Assembly (NCBI GenBank): GCA_017996675.1
Contig: JAGOGN010000024.1
Location: 1-13,799 of the forward strand
From: Lachnospiraceae bacterium
GTDB lineage: Bacteria > Bacillota_A > Clostridia > Lachnospirales > Lachnospiraceae
DNA length: 13,799 nucleotides
Direction: 5' to 3'
The position numbers and the translations under genes are program-made. Below the pieces are notes generated by a model. That model made no database searches. It was given only the letters and a program-made list of their open reading frames with translations, and was not told the origin of the DNA. Position 1 is the first letter of the stretch. The number at the start of each line of letters is the position of its first letter. Shown in pieces: positions 1-6,791 of this stretch.

Positions 1-742
1 CTGCAATTTCCTGTTCGATTTGTGCGCAAATTACAAAAACTTCACTTCCCTCATTGGAAGCAAATTCTCTAAGCTTTTGAATCATCGCATTGTTCGCTCC
101 ATCATCTGCAAGGTCGTCTTCCCCTACGTTTCCTGCAAAAATAACTGGTTTTGCAGTCAATAAATTAAAGGATTTCATATATTCCATCTCATCTAGTTCA
201 TCAAGTTCCAAAGTTTTAGCCATTTTACCATCTTCTAAATGTGCTTTGATTTTCTCTAGCACAACTAATTCTTTTGCTAAATCCTTATCCATTCTCGCGC
301 CTTTAGATGCTTTATTGATTCTGCGATCTAAAATTTCGAGATCAGAAAAAATCAATTCCAAATTAATGGTCTCAATATCACGAATTGGATCAACGGAACC
401 ATCTACATGAATAATGTTGCCATCCTCAAAACAACGAACCACATGAACAATTGCATCTACTTCACGAATATTGGATAAAAACTGGTTTCCCAATCCTTCT
501 CCCTTTGATGCGCCTTTTACCAAACCAGCAATATCTACAAACTCAATTACAGCTGGCGTCACTTTTTTTGAATGATATAAATCACCTAATTTTTTCAGTC
601 TTTCATCTGGTACAGGAACGATTCCAATGTTTGGATCTATGGTACAAAATGGATAATTCGCCGATTCAGCTCCTGCCTTTGTTAATGAGTTAAACAGCGT
701 ACTTTTCCCTACATTTGGTAAGCCTACAATTCCTAATTTCAT
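1..742 (-). CDS. ychF: Redox/ribosome-associated ATPase YchF (OBG family), 3' end truncated
   Basis: Reading leftwards from ATG at 742, an open frame runs off the left edge; 247 codons of a family about 365 residues long are present. Visible motifs are the P-loop GLPNVGKST (residues 7-15), the stretch NYPFCTIDPNIG (29-40), the G3 motif DIAGL (70-74) followed by VKGASKGEGLGNQFL, and NVGE (205-208). In this family NxxE replaces the guanine-specifying NKxD, which is why YchF/OLA1 proteins prefer ATP. The missing part would hold the rest of the coiled-coil/G domain and the TGS domain. YchF binds ribosomes and is linked to stress responses; its exact role is unsettled. The start is fixed by the MKLGIVGLPNVGKST consensus. 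AGGAGGA at 755-761 lies 12 bases upstream, rather far, and a nearer AAGGA at 746-750 may share the work. It follows thiN after 35 bases with no visible terminator or promoter, so it is probably cotranscribed. Confidence 0.96.
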   Translation of the reverse strand, partial: MKLGIVGLPNVGKSTLFNSLTKAGAESANYPFCTIDPNIGIVPVPDERLKKLGDLYHSKKVTPAVIEFVDIAGLVKGASKGEGLGNQFLSNIREVDAIVHVVRCFEDGNIIHVDGSVDPIRDIETINLELIFSDLEILDRRINKASKGARMDKDLAKELVVLEKIKAHLEDGKMAKTLELDELDEMEYMKSFNLLTAKPVIFAGNVGEDDLADDGANNAMIQKLREFASNEGSEVFVICAQIEQEIA

Positions 743-777
743 ATTTCCTTTTTATCCTCCTAAAAAATCCTTGATTT

Positions 778-1425
778 TCAATCCTTTGATTCAATTACTA
801 ATAACAAACCATCTTCAAATGATATTTCTCCAATATCATCCACAATTTCATTGCTGACACCTCTTACAATAAAACAAGGCAAATCCTCTGCAACAAGCGG
901 ATATTTCATTCCTTTTGTGGTAACTTTACGTACGAGTGGCGAAAATGGGATTAAGGAAACATAGGTCCCATATTGCTCATTTTTCGCAATTTTTACATCC
1001 GTTTGAACTAAACGAATTCGATTATGCTCATCTATTAAAATACACTCTACATTTCGTTTCAGTCCATAGCCAAGGAGCTGTATTGCCCCCAAAGTATGAT
1101 CCATTCTGGTCCCTGTCACACCAATTAATGTGATTTTCGTGGCTTTGCGCTCTATGGCGATTCGCAACGCTAATTCTGTATCTGTCTCATCTTTCTCAGG
1201 CGGGTACTCCATAATTAGGACCTTTGTTTCTTCCCGAAAAAGACGTAGTACTTCCGGCTTTGCAGAATCAAAATCCCCTAAAATCAGATCGGGTTTACAT
1301 ACATTATCCAAAAAAAGTTCCATTCCTTTGTCTACTGCTATGATGTCGTCAAAATGATGCTGCTCTAAAATCTGATTCAGAAAATTCTTTGTGACTGAGC
1401 CTCCTGCTACAATTAAGGTTTCCAT
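778..1425 (-). CDS. thiN: Thiamine diphosphokinase (thiamine pyrophosphokinase)
   Basis: The 215-residue product should transfer pyrophosphate from ATP to thiamine, giving the active cofactor thiamine diphosphate. Family signatures are GDFDS (residues 50-54), EKDETDTELAL (77-87) and GTRMDHTLG (105-113); the Asp-rich motifs bind metal and ATP and the GxRxDH segment contributes to the catalytic domain. A smaller beta-rich C-terminal domain that binds thiamine follows. Length is typical for the bacterial enzyme. The gene begins 6 bases after the rpe stop and its AGGGG ribosome binding site (1435-1439) overlaps the end of rpe, which suggests coupled translation. The rpe-thiN pairing makes sense because transketolase, the neighbour of Rpe in the pentose phosphate pathway, needs this cofactor. 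The same pair occurs in Bacillus subtilis (rpe-yloS). Confidence 0.95.
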   Translation of the reverse strand: METLIVAGGSVTKNFLNQILEQHHFDDIIAVDKGMELFLDNVCKPDLILGDFDSAKPEVLRLFREETKVLIMEYPPEKDETDTELALRIAIERKATKITLIGVTGTRMDHTLGAIQLLGYGLKRNVECILIDEHNRIRLVQTDVKIAKNEQYGTYVSLIPFSPLVRKVTTKGMKYPLVAEDLPCFIVRGVSNEIVDDIGEISFEDGLLLVIESKD

Positions 1426-1431
1426 ACTATT

Positions 1432-2085
1432 CTACCCCTGCATTCTGGATAAGAAATCCTTTACATTTTGTTCAACATCACCTTTAAATACTGCAGTTCC
1501 CGCAACAAATACATTTGCACCTGCCGTTAGAAGTTCCTCCACATTCTCTAATGTCACTCCACCATCAACTTCTATATCTACTGTCAAATTTCTCTCTTCG
1601 ATTTGATTTCTAAGGGTTCTGACTTTATCTGTCACGTAATCAATCCTTTTTTGTCCACCAAATCCAGGGTTCACAGACATTAATAAAACCATTTCAACTT
1701 GTGGCAAAACGTATTCAATCAAACTTAAACTAGATGCTGGATTTAACGCTACTCCCGCTTTTTTTCCACAATCATGAATATGAGCGATGGTACGATCTAA
1801 ATGTTTACATGCCTCTGCATGAACAACAATATAATCTGCTCCACAAGCGGCAAAATCCTCAATATAACGGTCTGGATCTTCGATCATCAAATGCACGTCG
1901 AATACAAGATTTGATTGGGAACGAATCGAGCGAATGACAGGCATACCAAACGAAATACTAGGTACAAATAAGCCATCCATTACATCAATATGTGCATATT
2001 GCGCTCCTGCGGTTTCAATCTTTTCTAATTCATCTTTGAGCTTTCCAAAATCTGCCGCTAAAAGCGACGGCGCTAAATAATTCAT
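1432..2085 (-). CDS. rpe: Ribulose-phosphate 3-epimerase
   Basis: The 217-residue TIM-barrel enzyme interconverts ribulose 5-phosphate and xylulose 5-phosphate in the non-oxidative pentose phosphate pathway. The start MNYLAPSLLAADF is the family N-terminus. Metal ligands and catalytic residues are visible: HIDVMDG (32-38, His32 and the acid-base Asp34), DVHLM (63-67, His65), MSVNPGFGGQ (136-145) and EVDGG (172-176, second acid-base Asp174). The phosphate-binding end is AGTAVF (195-200). Nothing is missing and length is normal. A strong AGGAGA ribosome binding site lies at 2091-2096, 5 bases before the ATG and just past the rsgA stop, which is 12 bases away. It sits between rsgA and thiN, the same order as in Bacillus subtilis. 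Confidence 0.97.
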   Translation of the reverse strand: MNYLAPSLLAADFGKLKDELEKIETAGAQYAHIDVMDGLFVPSISFGMPVIRSIRSQSNLVFDVHLMIEDPDRYIEDFAACGADYIVVHAEACKHLDRTIAHIHDCGKKAGVALNPASSLSLIEYVLPQVEMVLLMSVNPGFGGQKRIDYVTDKVRTLRNQIEERNLTVDIEVDGGVTLENVEELLTAGANVFVAGTAVFKGDVEQNVKDFLSRMQG

Positions 2086-2097
2086 TTTGTTCTCCTA

Positions 2098-2979
2098 CTA
2101 ATATTTTCTATTTTGCTTTAATTCTTCAAATAAATAACAATAATTATCGTATCTACCTTTATTTAATTCACCCGATTCCACTGCATCTTTTACTCCACAG
2201 TCTCGCTCTCCAATATGATTACATCCGCCGAACTTACAGTATGGCTCAAATTGTTCGAAATCCGGATAAAATTCTTTTAGATTTGTTGCTTCTATACCGT
2301 CTAACTCCAAGGTAGAAAAACCAGGTGTATCCAAAATATAAGATTGATGATCCAGTGAAATCAACTGAGAATGCCTAGTCGTGTGTTTACCACGTTTGAT
2401 TTTCTCACTTAATACGCCGGTCTCCATATGAATATCTTTCTGAAGTCGATTAATCAAGGATGATTTGCCTACACCCGATGGTCCAGCAACAGTGGTTGTT
2501 TTACCTGATAACGCAGAAAAAAGAAGGTCTAATCCTTCTTCACTCTTTGCACTCACAAAAAACAACTGAGTCATTGATTTTTCATAAATTCTTTCAATAG
2601 CCGCCTGTTGTTCTAGGCTTCCCAAATCGCTTTTATTAAAACAAATCAAGACAGGAATTTCCTGTCTTCTCATTTGCACAAGAAAACGATCTAACAGTTG
2701 ATAATTAGGTTCTGGATCTTTAAACGCAAAAATGATAAGAGCCTGATCTACATTTGCCACTGCAGGACGTATCAGACTATTCATTCTTGGAAGAATATCC
2801 TCGATATTCCCCAGCATTTCCTCTTGAGACAATACTTCGATCTCAACATCGTCCCCGACCATTGGTTTCATATTGCGATTTCGAAAGATTCCCTTTGCTT
2901 TACATTCATAAATTCCAGATTCTACTACGTGTACGTAGTAGAATCCAGAAATTCCTTTTATGATCTTACCCTTCATCAT
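2098..2979 (-). CDS. rsgA: Small ribosomal subunit biogenesis GTPase RsgA (YjeQ/CpgA)
   Basis: The 293-residue product is a circularly permuted GTPase that acts late in 30S subunit maturation. Domains in order are an N-terminal OB fold (about 1-70), then the permuted G domain with NKSD (G4, 115-118), the P-loop GPSGVGKSS (166-174), KRGKHTTR (195-202) and DTPG (G3, 217-220), and a C-terminal zinc domain with C-x4-C-x-H-x5-C (Cys248, Cys253, His255, Cys261). Length is normal. The ATG at 2979 overlaps the prkC stop as TAATG; a second ATG follows at once (2976), so either could start the protein. No good ribosome binding site precedes it, so initiation probably depends on ribosomes finishing prkC. 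In Bacillus subtilis the orthologue CpgA is a known PrkC substrate, so the tight junction fits a functional link. The first codons hold an unusually strong inverted repeat, listed separately. Confidence 0.96.
   Translation of the reverse strand: MMKGKIIKGISGFYYVHVVESGIYECKAKGIFRNRNMKPMVGDDVEIEVLSQEEMLGNIEDILPRMNSLIRPAVANVDQALIIFAFKDPEPNYQLLDRFLVQMRRQEIPVLICFNKSDLGSLEQQAAIERIYEKSMTQLFFVSAKSEEGLDLLFSALSGKTTTVAGPSGVGKSSLINRLQKDIHMETGVLSEKIKRGKHTTRHSQLISLDHQSYILDTPGFSTLELDGIEATNLKEFYPDFEQFEPYCKFGGCNHIGERDCGVKDAVESGELNKGRYDNYCYLFEELKQNRKY
2648..2668. repeat. Perfect short inverted repeat within rsgA
   Basis: AAGACAGGAA and TTCCTGTCTT are perfect reverse complements separated by one base. As a hairpin it would have about 9 pairs and a 3-base loop. 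It lies in the rsgA codons for RRQEIPVL, just before the NKSD motif. There is no U-run after it on the sense strand, so it is not a terminator. Confidence 0.6.
2913..2950 (-). repeat. Long inverted repeat (potential mRNA hairpin) in the 5' coding region of rsgA
   Basis: On the plus strand the arms GATTCTACTACG (2918-2929) and CGTAGTAGAATC (2934-2945) are perfect reverse complements around four bases; the complementarity also takes in the two outermost loop bases. In the sense RNA (minus strand) the stem can be extended by two G-U wobble pairs and three Watson-Crick pairs, giving about 17 pairs and a UACA loop. The wobble extension works only in the rsgA-sense RNA, because the opposite strand would have A-C mismatches. 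It covers rsgA codons 10-23, which encode the ordinary family sequence SGFYYVHVVESG. Its function is unknown; it may affect translation coupling or mRNA stability, or be a coincidence of codon choice. Confidence 0.75.
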
Positions 2980-5012
2980 TAATTAGCCTGTGTCAGCGTA
3001 ACAATAATATCTTCAGATGCTCCGCTGGTTCCATCTTCCTTTATCCATACAAGATGAAGTGTCGCCGTATTCGTATTTTTAATCTGTCCATGAATGGATA
3101 CCATTGCAGGCAGGTTCATTTCTTTTGCTTCCCATCCTGTAAGCGCCACTCCATTAATCAGTACGGTAACCTGTACTTTTGTTGCAGATGGTGTAGACGC
3201 TGGGGCTGTCAGTGTTTTATCCAAATTATAGTAAACATCTTTCTTTCCAGCACTAATTACTAACGCAATAGTCGTACCTGGAGCAGCCTTCTTTCCTCCG
3301 TCAATTGATTGAGAAATAACTTTTCCTGCTTCAATTGTGTCGCTGTTTTGTGTTGTACTAGAAACATTAAAACCAGCTGCTTTTAATTTTGATTCTGCTG
3401 TTTCTTTTGTTTGTCCTACTACACTTGGTACTGCAACATCTTCTTTACCACGGCTGACAAAAATCTTAACCATATCATCCTTTTTGCCTAATGAACCTGC
3501 AACCGGATTAGTTGATATTACATTTCCTGTTTCGATGGTATCACTATATTGATATTCCACTGTTGTTTTAAATTTCTTTGCTTCCAAAATTGACTTTGCT
3601 TCTGCTTCTTTCTTTCCACTCACATCATCAATTTCAACGCCTTTTTCACCACTGCATACAACAACATCGATGGTTGTATTTTTATCAACCATGTCACCTT
3701 CTTCTACGCTTTGGCTAATTACCTGATTCTCTTTGAATTTATCGTCTTCTTTCATTTCTTTCACACGAATTCCAAGGCCTAAATCACTTAATTCTTTTCT
3801 AGCCTTCTCAACATCCATGCCCTTTAAGTCGATCATTTCAACTTTTTTAGTTTCTTTTACTGTATCTGTCTTATCTTTATCTTTATCCGTATCTGTGGAT
3901 CCTCCAAATTTGAACCATCCTAAAACATTTCCAACAATTGCAACAATGATTCCAACGATTACAATTACCACAGCGATCGTCATAATTGTGACAGCTTTTT
4001 CCATTTTAGGACTTAATACGCCGTCATCATCTTCTTCATCATCTTCTTCGTCGTCTTCTCCGTCCAAGTCTTCATCCATTGCTTTATAATAATTTCCACT
4101 GGTCTCACTTTTGATTTTATTAACATCGGCTGCAGAGATGACTCTTGTTTTGTCCTGCATTGGTCCTGGCGCGATTGTAACAAAATCTTCATCTGGATTA
4201 ATTAATGCATTTTTCAAATCCGCAATTAATTCATCCACCGTATCATAACGACGGTCTGGACTTTTTTGTGTACACTTTAAAATAATCTTTTCTAAACTGA
4301 TTGGTAAATCCTGTGCATAAGTACTTGGACTTACGATTTCTTCCTGTAAATGCTGAATTGCAATGCTGACTGCGTTATCTCCGGAAAAAGGTACTTTTCC
4401 AGTAACCATTTCATACATTACAATACCCAAAGAATAAATATCGGATTTATAATCTACAAATCCGTTACGGGCCTGTTCCGGTGAAGTATAATGCACGGAT
4501 CCCATTACATCAGAATTAACAGTATTACTGCTTGCTGCATGAGCAATTCCAAAATCTGTAACTTTTACTTTTCCTTCTGTTGAAATCATGATATTTTGTG
4601 GTTTAATATCACGATGTACAATGCGTTTATTGTGAGCAGCACGAATACCGTTTGAAACTTGAATCGCGATACTAACTGCTTCATTAAACTGAATTTTTCC
4701 TCTTTTTTCAATATAAGTCTTTAAAGTAATTCCTTCGATATATTCCATAACAATATAATGCATGCGATTCTCACTACCAACATCATAGATATTCACGATA
4801 TTTGGGTGTTCTAATCCTGCTGCTGCTTGGGCTTCTGTACGAAATTTTGTAACAAAATTAATATCTTCACCAAATTCCTGTTTTAAAACTTTGATTGCAA
4901 CATTTCTTCCTAAAATATGGTCTTTTGCCTTATACACATCTGACATTCCGCCCGTACCGACCTTATCGATCACTTCATAGCGGTTTGCCAACATCATTCC
5001 TTCACTTAACAT
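2979..5012 (-). CDS. prkC: Membrane Ser/Thr protein kinase with PASTA repeats (PrkC/Stk1 type)
   Basis: The 677-residue product is a Hanks-type kinase that senses muropeptides or lipid II outside and phosphorylates proteins inside. The kinase domain (about 12-270) has the glycine loop VGTGGMSDVY (18-27), Lys41 in VAIKVLK, helix-C Glu60, HRDIKPQN (133-140), DFG (153-155) and SPE (177-179), with Ser/Thr in the activation loop between, so it should be active. A linker with an unbroken acidic tract (319-330) leads to one membrane segment (about 339-362). Three PASTA repeats follow outside (about 391-456, 457-524, 525-590). A further C-terminal part of about 87 residues (591-677) resembles no domain I can name. 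The ATG is supported by AGAGGAGA at 5017-5024, which overlaps the stp stop. The phosphatase is directly upstream and rsgA overlaps downstream. Confidence 0.97.
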   Translation of the reverse strand: MLSEGMMLANRYEVIDKVGTGGMSDVYKAKDHILGRNVAIKVLKQEFGEDINFVTKFRTEAQAAAGLEHPNIVNIYDVGSENRMHYIVMEYIEGITLKTYIEKRGKIQFNEAVSIAIQVSNGIRAAHNKRIVHRDIKPQNIMISTEGKVKVTDFGIAHAASSNTVNSDVMGSVHYTSPEQARNGFVDYKSDIYSLGIVMYEMVTGKVPFSGDNAVSIAIQHLQEEIVSPSTYAQDLPISLEKIILKCTQKSPDRRYDTVDELIADLKNALINPDEDFVTIAPGPMQDKTRVISAADVNKIKSETSGNYYKAMDEDLDGEDDEEDDEEDDDGVLSPKMEKAVTIMTIAVVIVIVGIIVAIVGNVLGWFKFGGSTDTDKDKDKTDTVKETKKVEMIDLKGMDVEKARKELSDLGLGIRVKEMKEDDKFKENQVISQSVEEGDMVDKNTTIDVVVCSGEKGVEIDDVSGKKEAEAKSILEAKKFKTTVEYQYSDTIETGNVISTNPVAGSLGKKDDMVKIFVSRGKEDVAVPSVVGQTKETAESKLKAAGFNVSSTTQNSDTIEAGKVISQSIDGGKKAAPGTTIALVISAGKKDVYYNLDKTLTAPASTPSATKVQVTVLINGVALTGWEAKEMNLPAMVSIHGQIKNTNTATLHLVWIKEDGTSGASEDIIVTLTQAN

Positions 5013-5023
5013 AGATTCTCCTC

Positions 5024-5746
5024 TTACGACTCAATTACGATAACAGTAATATTGTCTTCTCCTCCATTTTCATTTGCTACCTGTACTAATTGTTCTACTT
5101 TACTTTTCAAATCATTTGTATCATTTAAGATGGATACCATCTGATTATCTTCTACCATATTCGATAATCCATCCGAACACATCAGAATTAAATCTCCCTT
5201 TGTAATCGGAATTTCAAAAAAATCTATTTTTAATTCGTCCATTGCACCAACAGCACGGGTAATGACATTTTTATCTGGATGATGCTTTGCATTTTCTCTG
5301 TCAATTTCCCCGATTCTTATCATCTCTTCCACAAGAGAATGATCTTTGGTAATTTGCCGAATTCGATTTTCATTTACAATATATAGTCTGCTATCGCCAA
5401 CATTTGCTGCGTATAGAACTCCGTTTACAATCGTCGACGCCACTATAGTCGTTCCCATACCGCTCATATGCTCAATGGTAGCTGCTTCTTCTAAAATCTG
5501 CTGATTCGCGTTTTGAATTGCATGCTCCAAAATCTGAACCGGTTCTTCAAGTGACACATTCTTAATCGCTTGTGTCACTGTTGATACTGCACAATTGGAT
5601 GCATAACGTCCTCCTGCGTGTCCCCCCATACCGTCTGCAACAATATAGAGATTCGGAAGATTTCCAATCGGGTCATCGGAAGTAAAAACAGAATCCTGAT
5701 TTTCATTTCTCTGTCTTCCTACATCCGTATATGCGTATGTTTTCAT
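5024..5746 (-). CDS. stp: PP2C-family Ser/Thr protein phosphatase (PrpC/Stp)
   Basis: The 240-residue cytoplasmic, metal-dependent phosphatase is the expected antagonist of the kinase encoded 11 bases downstream. It starts with the bacterial PP2C N-terminus DVGRQRNENQDS (8-19). It keeps the metal-binding motifs: Asp18, DGMGGHAGG (38-46, Asp38 and Gly39), GDSR (117-120, Asp118), SDGL (191-194, Asp192) and GGEDNIT (228-234, Asp231). GMGTT (96-100) and KDHSLVEEM (134-142) are also typical. There is no regulatory domain and no membrane segment. The start has a ribosome binding site AGGTGG (5751-5756) that overlaps the rlmN stop, and the gap to rlmN is 8 bases. The rlmN-prpC-prkC-cpgA order is the one known from Bacillus subtilis. 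The common names are prpC and stp. Confidence 0.96.
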   Translation of the reverse strand: MKTYAYTDVGRQRNENQDSVFTSDDPIGNLPNLYIVADGMGGHAGGRYASNCAVSTVTQAIKNVSLEEPVQILEHAIQNANQQILEEAATIEHMSGMGTTIVASTIVNGVLYAANVGDSRLYIVNENRIRQITKDHSLVEEMIRIGEIDRENAKHHPDKNVITRAVGAMDELKIDFFEIPITKGDLILMCSDGLSNMVEDNQMVSILNDTNDLKSKVEQLVQVANENGGEDNITVIVIES

Positions 5747-5754
5747 CTTCCCAC

Positions 5755-6789
5755 CTACCTCTCTAAATGTTTTTGTCTAAGCTGTCCGCAGGCTCCATCA
5801 ATATCCCTGCCCATTTCTCTTCTTATAGTAACATTTATTCCACTTTTTTCAAGTTTATTTTTAAAGGACAATATAACATTCTGTTGCGACTGAACAAATG
5901 AGCGTTCCTTAATCGGATTAACAGGAATTAGATTTAAATGGCAATTCAGTTCCTTGATGAGGCGAACCAACTGTTCTGCATCCTGACTGCTATCATTTAC
6001 TCCCCCTACAAGACTATATTCGAATGTGATTCTTCTACCAGTCTCTTCAAAATAATACTTGCATGCATCAATAACTTCCTTTAACGGATACTGATTCGCA
6101 ATTGGCATTAATTCCAATCTCTTCTCCTGATTAGATGCATGCAACGACAGTGCAAGCGTAATCTGAAAATGTTCTTTCGCCAAGCGACGAATCATTGGTA
6201 CGATTCCACAGGTAGATACCGTTAAATTTCTCTGACTGATATTGAGTCCCGAATCATCCGAAATCATTCGCACAAAACGCACAAATTCTTCGTAATTATC
6301 CAACGGTTCGCCAGTTCCCATTAATACCACATTGGACACCCGTTCTTCACTAATCTTTTGAATCAGATAAACCTGAGCGAGCATTTCTCCAGCCGTTAGA
6401 TTGCGAACCCAGCCATCTAATGTAGATGCACAGAATTTACATCCCATTTTACAACCAACTTGCGTAGAAATGCAAACAGAATTTCCATGCTTATATTTCA
6501 TCAAAACACTTTCTACCATATGATGATCCTGCAATTGGAACAAAAACTTTTGTGTTCCATCAATTTTAGATGTTTGTACTTCGACTATTTCAGGCAAAAA
6601 AATAGTAGCCTTCTCATTTAATTTTTCAATCATTTTCTTAGGAATGTTGCTCATTTGATTATAATCAAAAATTTGCTTTTGATGCATCCACTGATACAAC
6701 TGTTTTCCTCTGAATTCCGGCTCTCCGATTGATTGAATGAACTGCTTCATTTCATCAAGCGATAGCGATAATAAATCATATTTTCCCAT
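5755..6789 (-). CDS. rlmN: Dual-specificity 23S rRNA/tRNA adenine-C2 methyltransferase RlmN
   Basis: The 344-residue radical SAM enzyme methylates C2 of an adenosine in the peptidyl transferase region of 23S rRNA and, in Escherichia coli, of A37 in some tRNAs. The iron-sulfur ligands are CKMGCKFC (Cys113, Cys117, Cys120). The two extra mechanistic cysteines are present: Cys334 in DGACGQLRQ, which carries the methyl group, and Cys106 in VCISTQVGC, which resolves the intermediate. The SAM-binding segment GTGEPLDN (158-165) and the C-terminal MGRDIDGACGQL (326-337) are canonical. GACGQLR favours RlmN, but separation from the resistance enzyme Cfr, a close paralogue, rests mainly on context and overall match. 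Length is typical. It starts 2 bases after rsmB ends, and its AGGGA binding site lies inside the last rsmB codons. Confidence 0.96.
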   Translation of the reverse strand: MGKYDLLSLSLDEMKQFIQSIGEPEFRGKQLYQWMHQKQIFDYNQMSNIPKKMIEKLNEKATIFLPEIVEVQTSKIDGTQKFLFQLQDHHMVESVLMKYKHGNSVCISTQVGCKMGCKFCASTLDGWVRNLTAGEMLAQVYLIQKISEERVSNVVLMGTGEPLDNYEEFVRFVRMISDDSGLNISQRNLTVSTCGIVPMIRRLAKEHFQITLALSLHASNQEKRLELMPIANQYPLKEVIDACKYYFEETGRRITFEYSLVGGVNDSSQDAEQLVRLIKELNCHLNLIPVNPIKERSFVQSQQNVILSFKNKLEKSGINVTIRREMGRDIDGACGQLRQKHLER

Positions 6790-6791
6790 AT

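Noticed and set aside
90..693. Plus-strand open frames opposite ychF
   Set aside because: They lie antisense to a clearly coding YchF frame that fills 1-742 on the minus strand and show no recognisable protein features.
743..777. Possible terminator or promoter between thiN and ychF
   Set aside because: Only a ribosome binding site and AT-rich bases are present; there is no stem followed by a U-run and no -10/-35 pair.
2698..2982. Plus-strand frame containing FYYVYVVES, nearly the same peptide as rsgA
   Set aside because: The similarity arises because the underlying DNA is an inverted repeat, so both strands spell almost the same codons. It is a shadow of rsgA, not a gene.
3733..4089. Plus-strand frame with a long serine run
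   Set aside because: It is the antisense reading of the acidic GAT/GAA tract and membrane region of prkC. It has no ribosome binding site and no family resemblance.
6654..6669. 16-base AT-rich palindrome (TTTGATTA/TAATCAAA) with a TATAAT-like hexamer in rlmN
   Set aside because: No matching -35 element lies at a suitable distance on the minus strand, and short AT-rich palindromes are expected by chance at this base composition.
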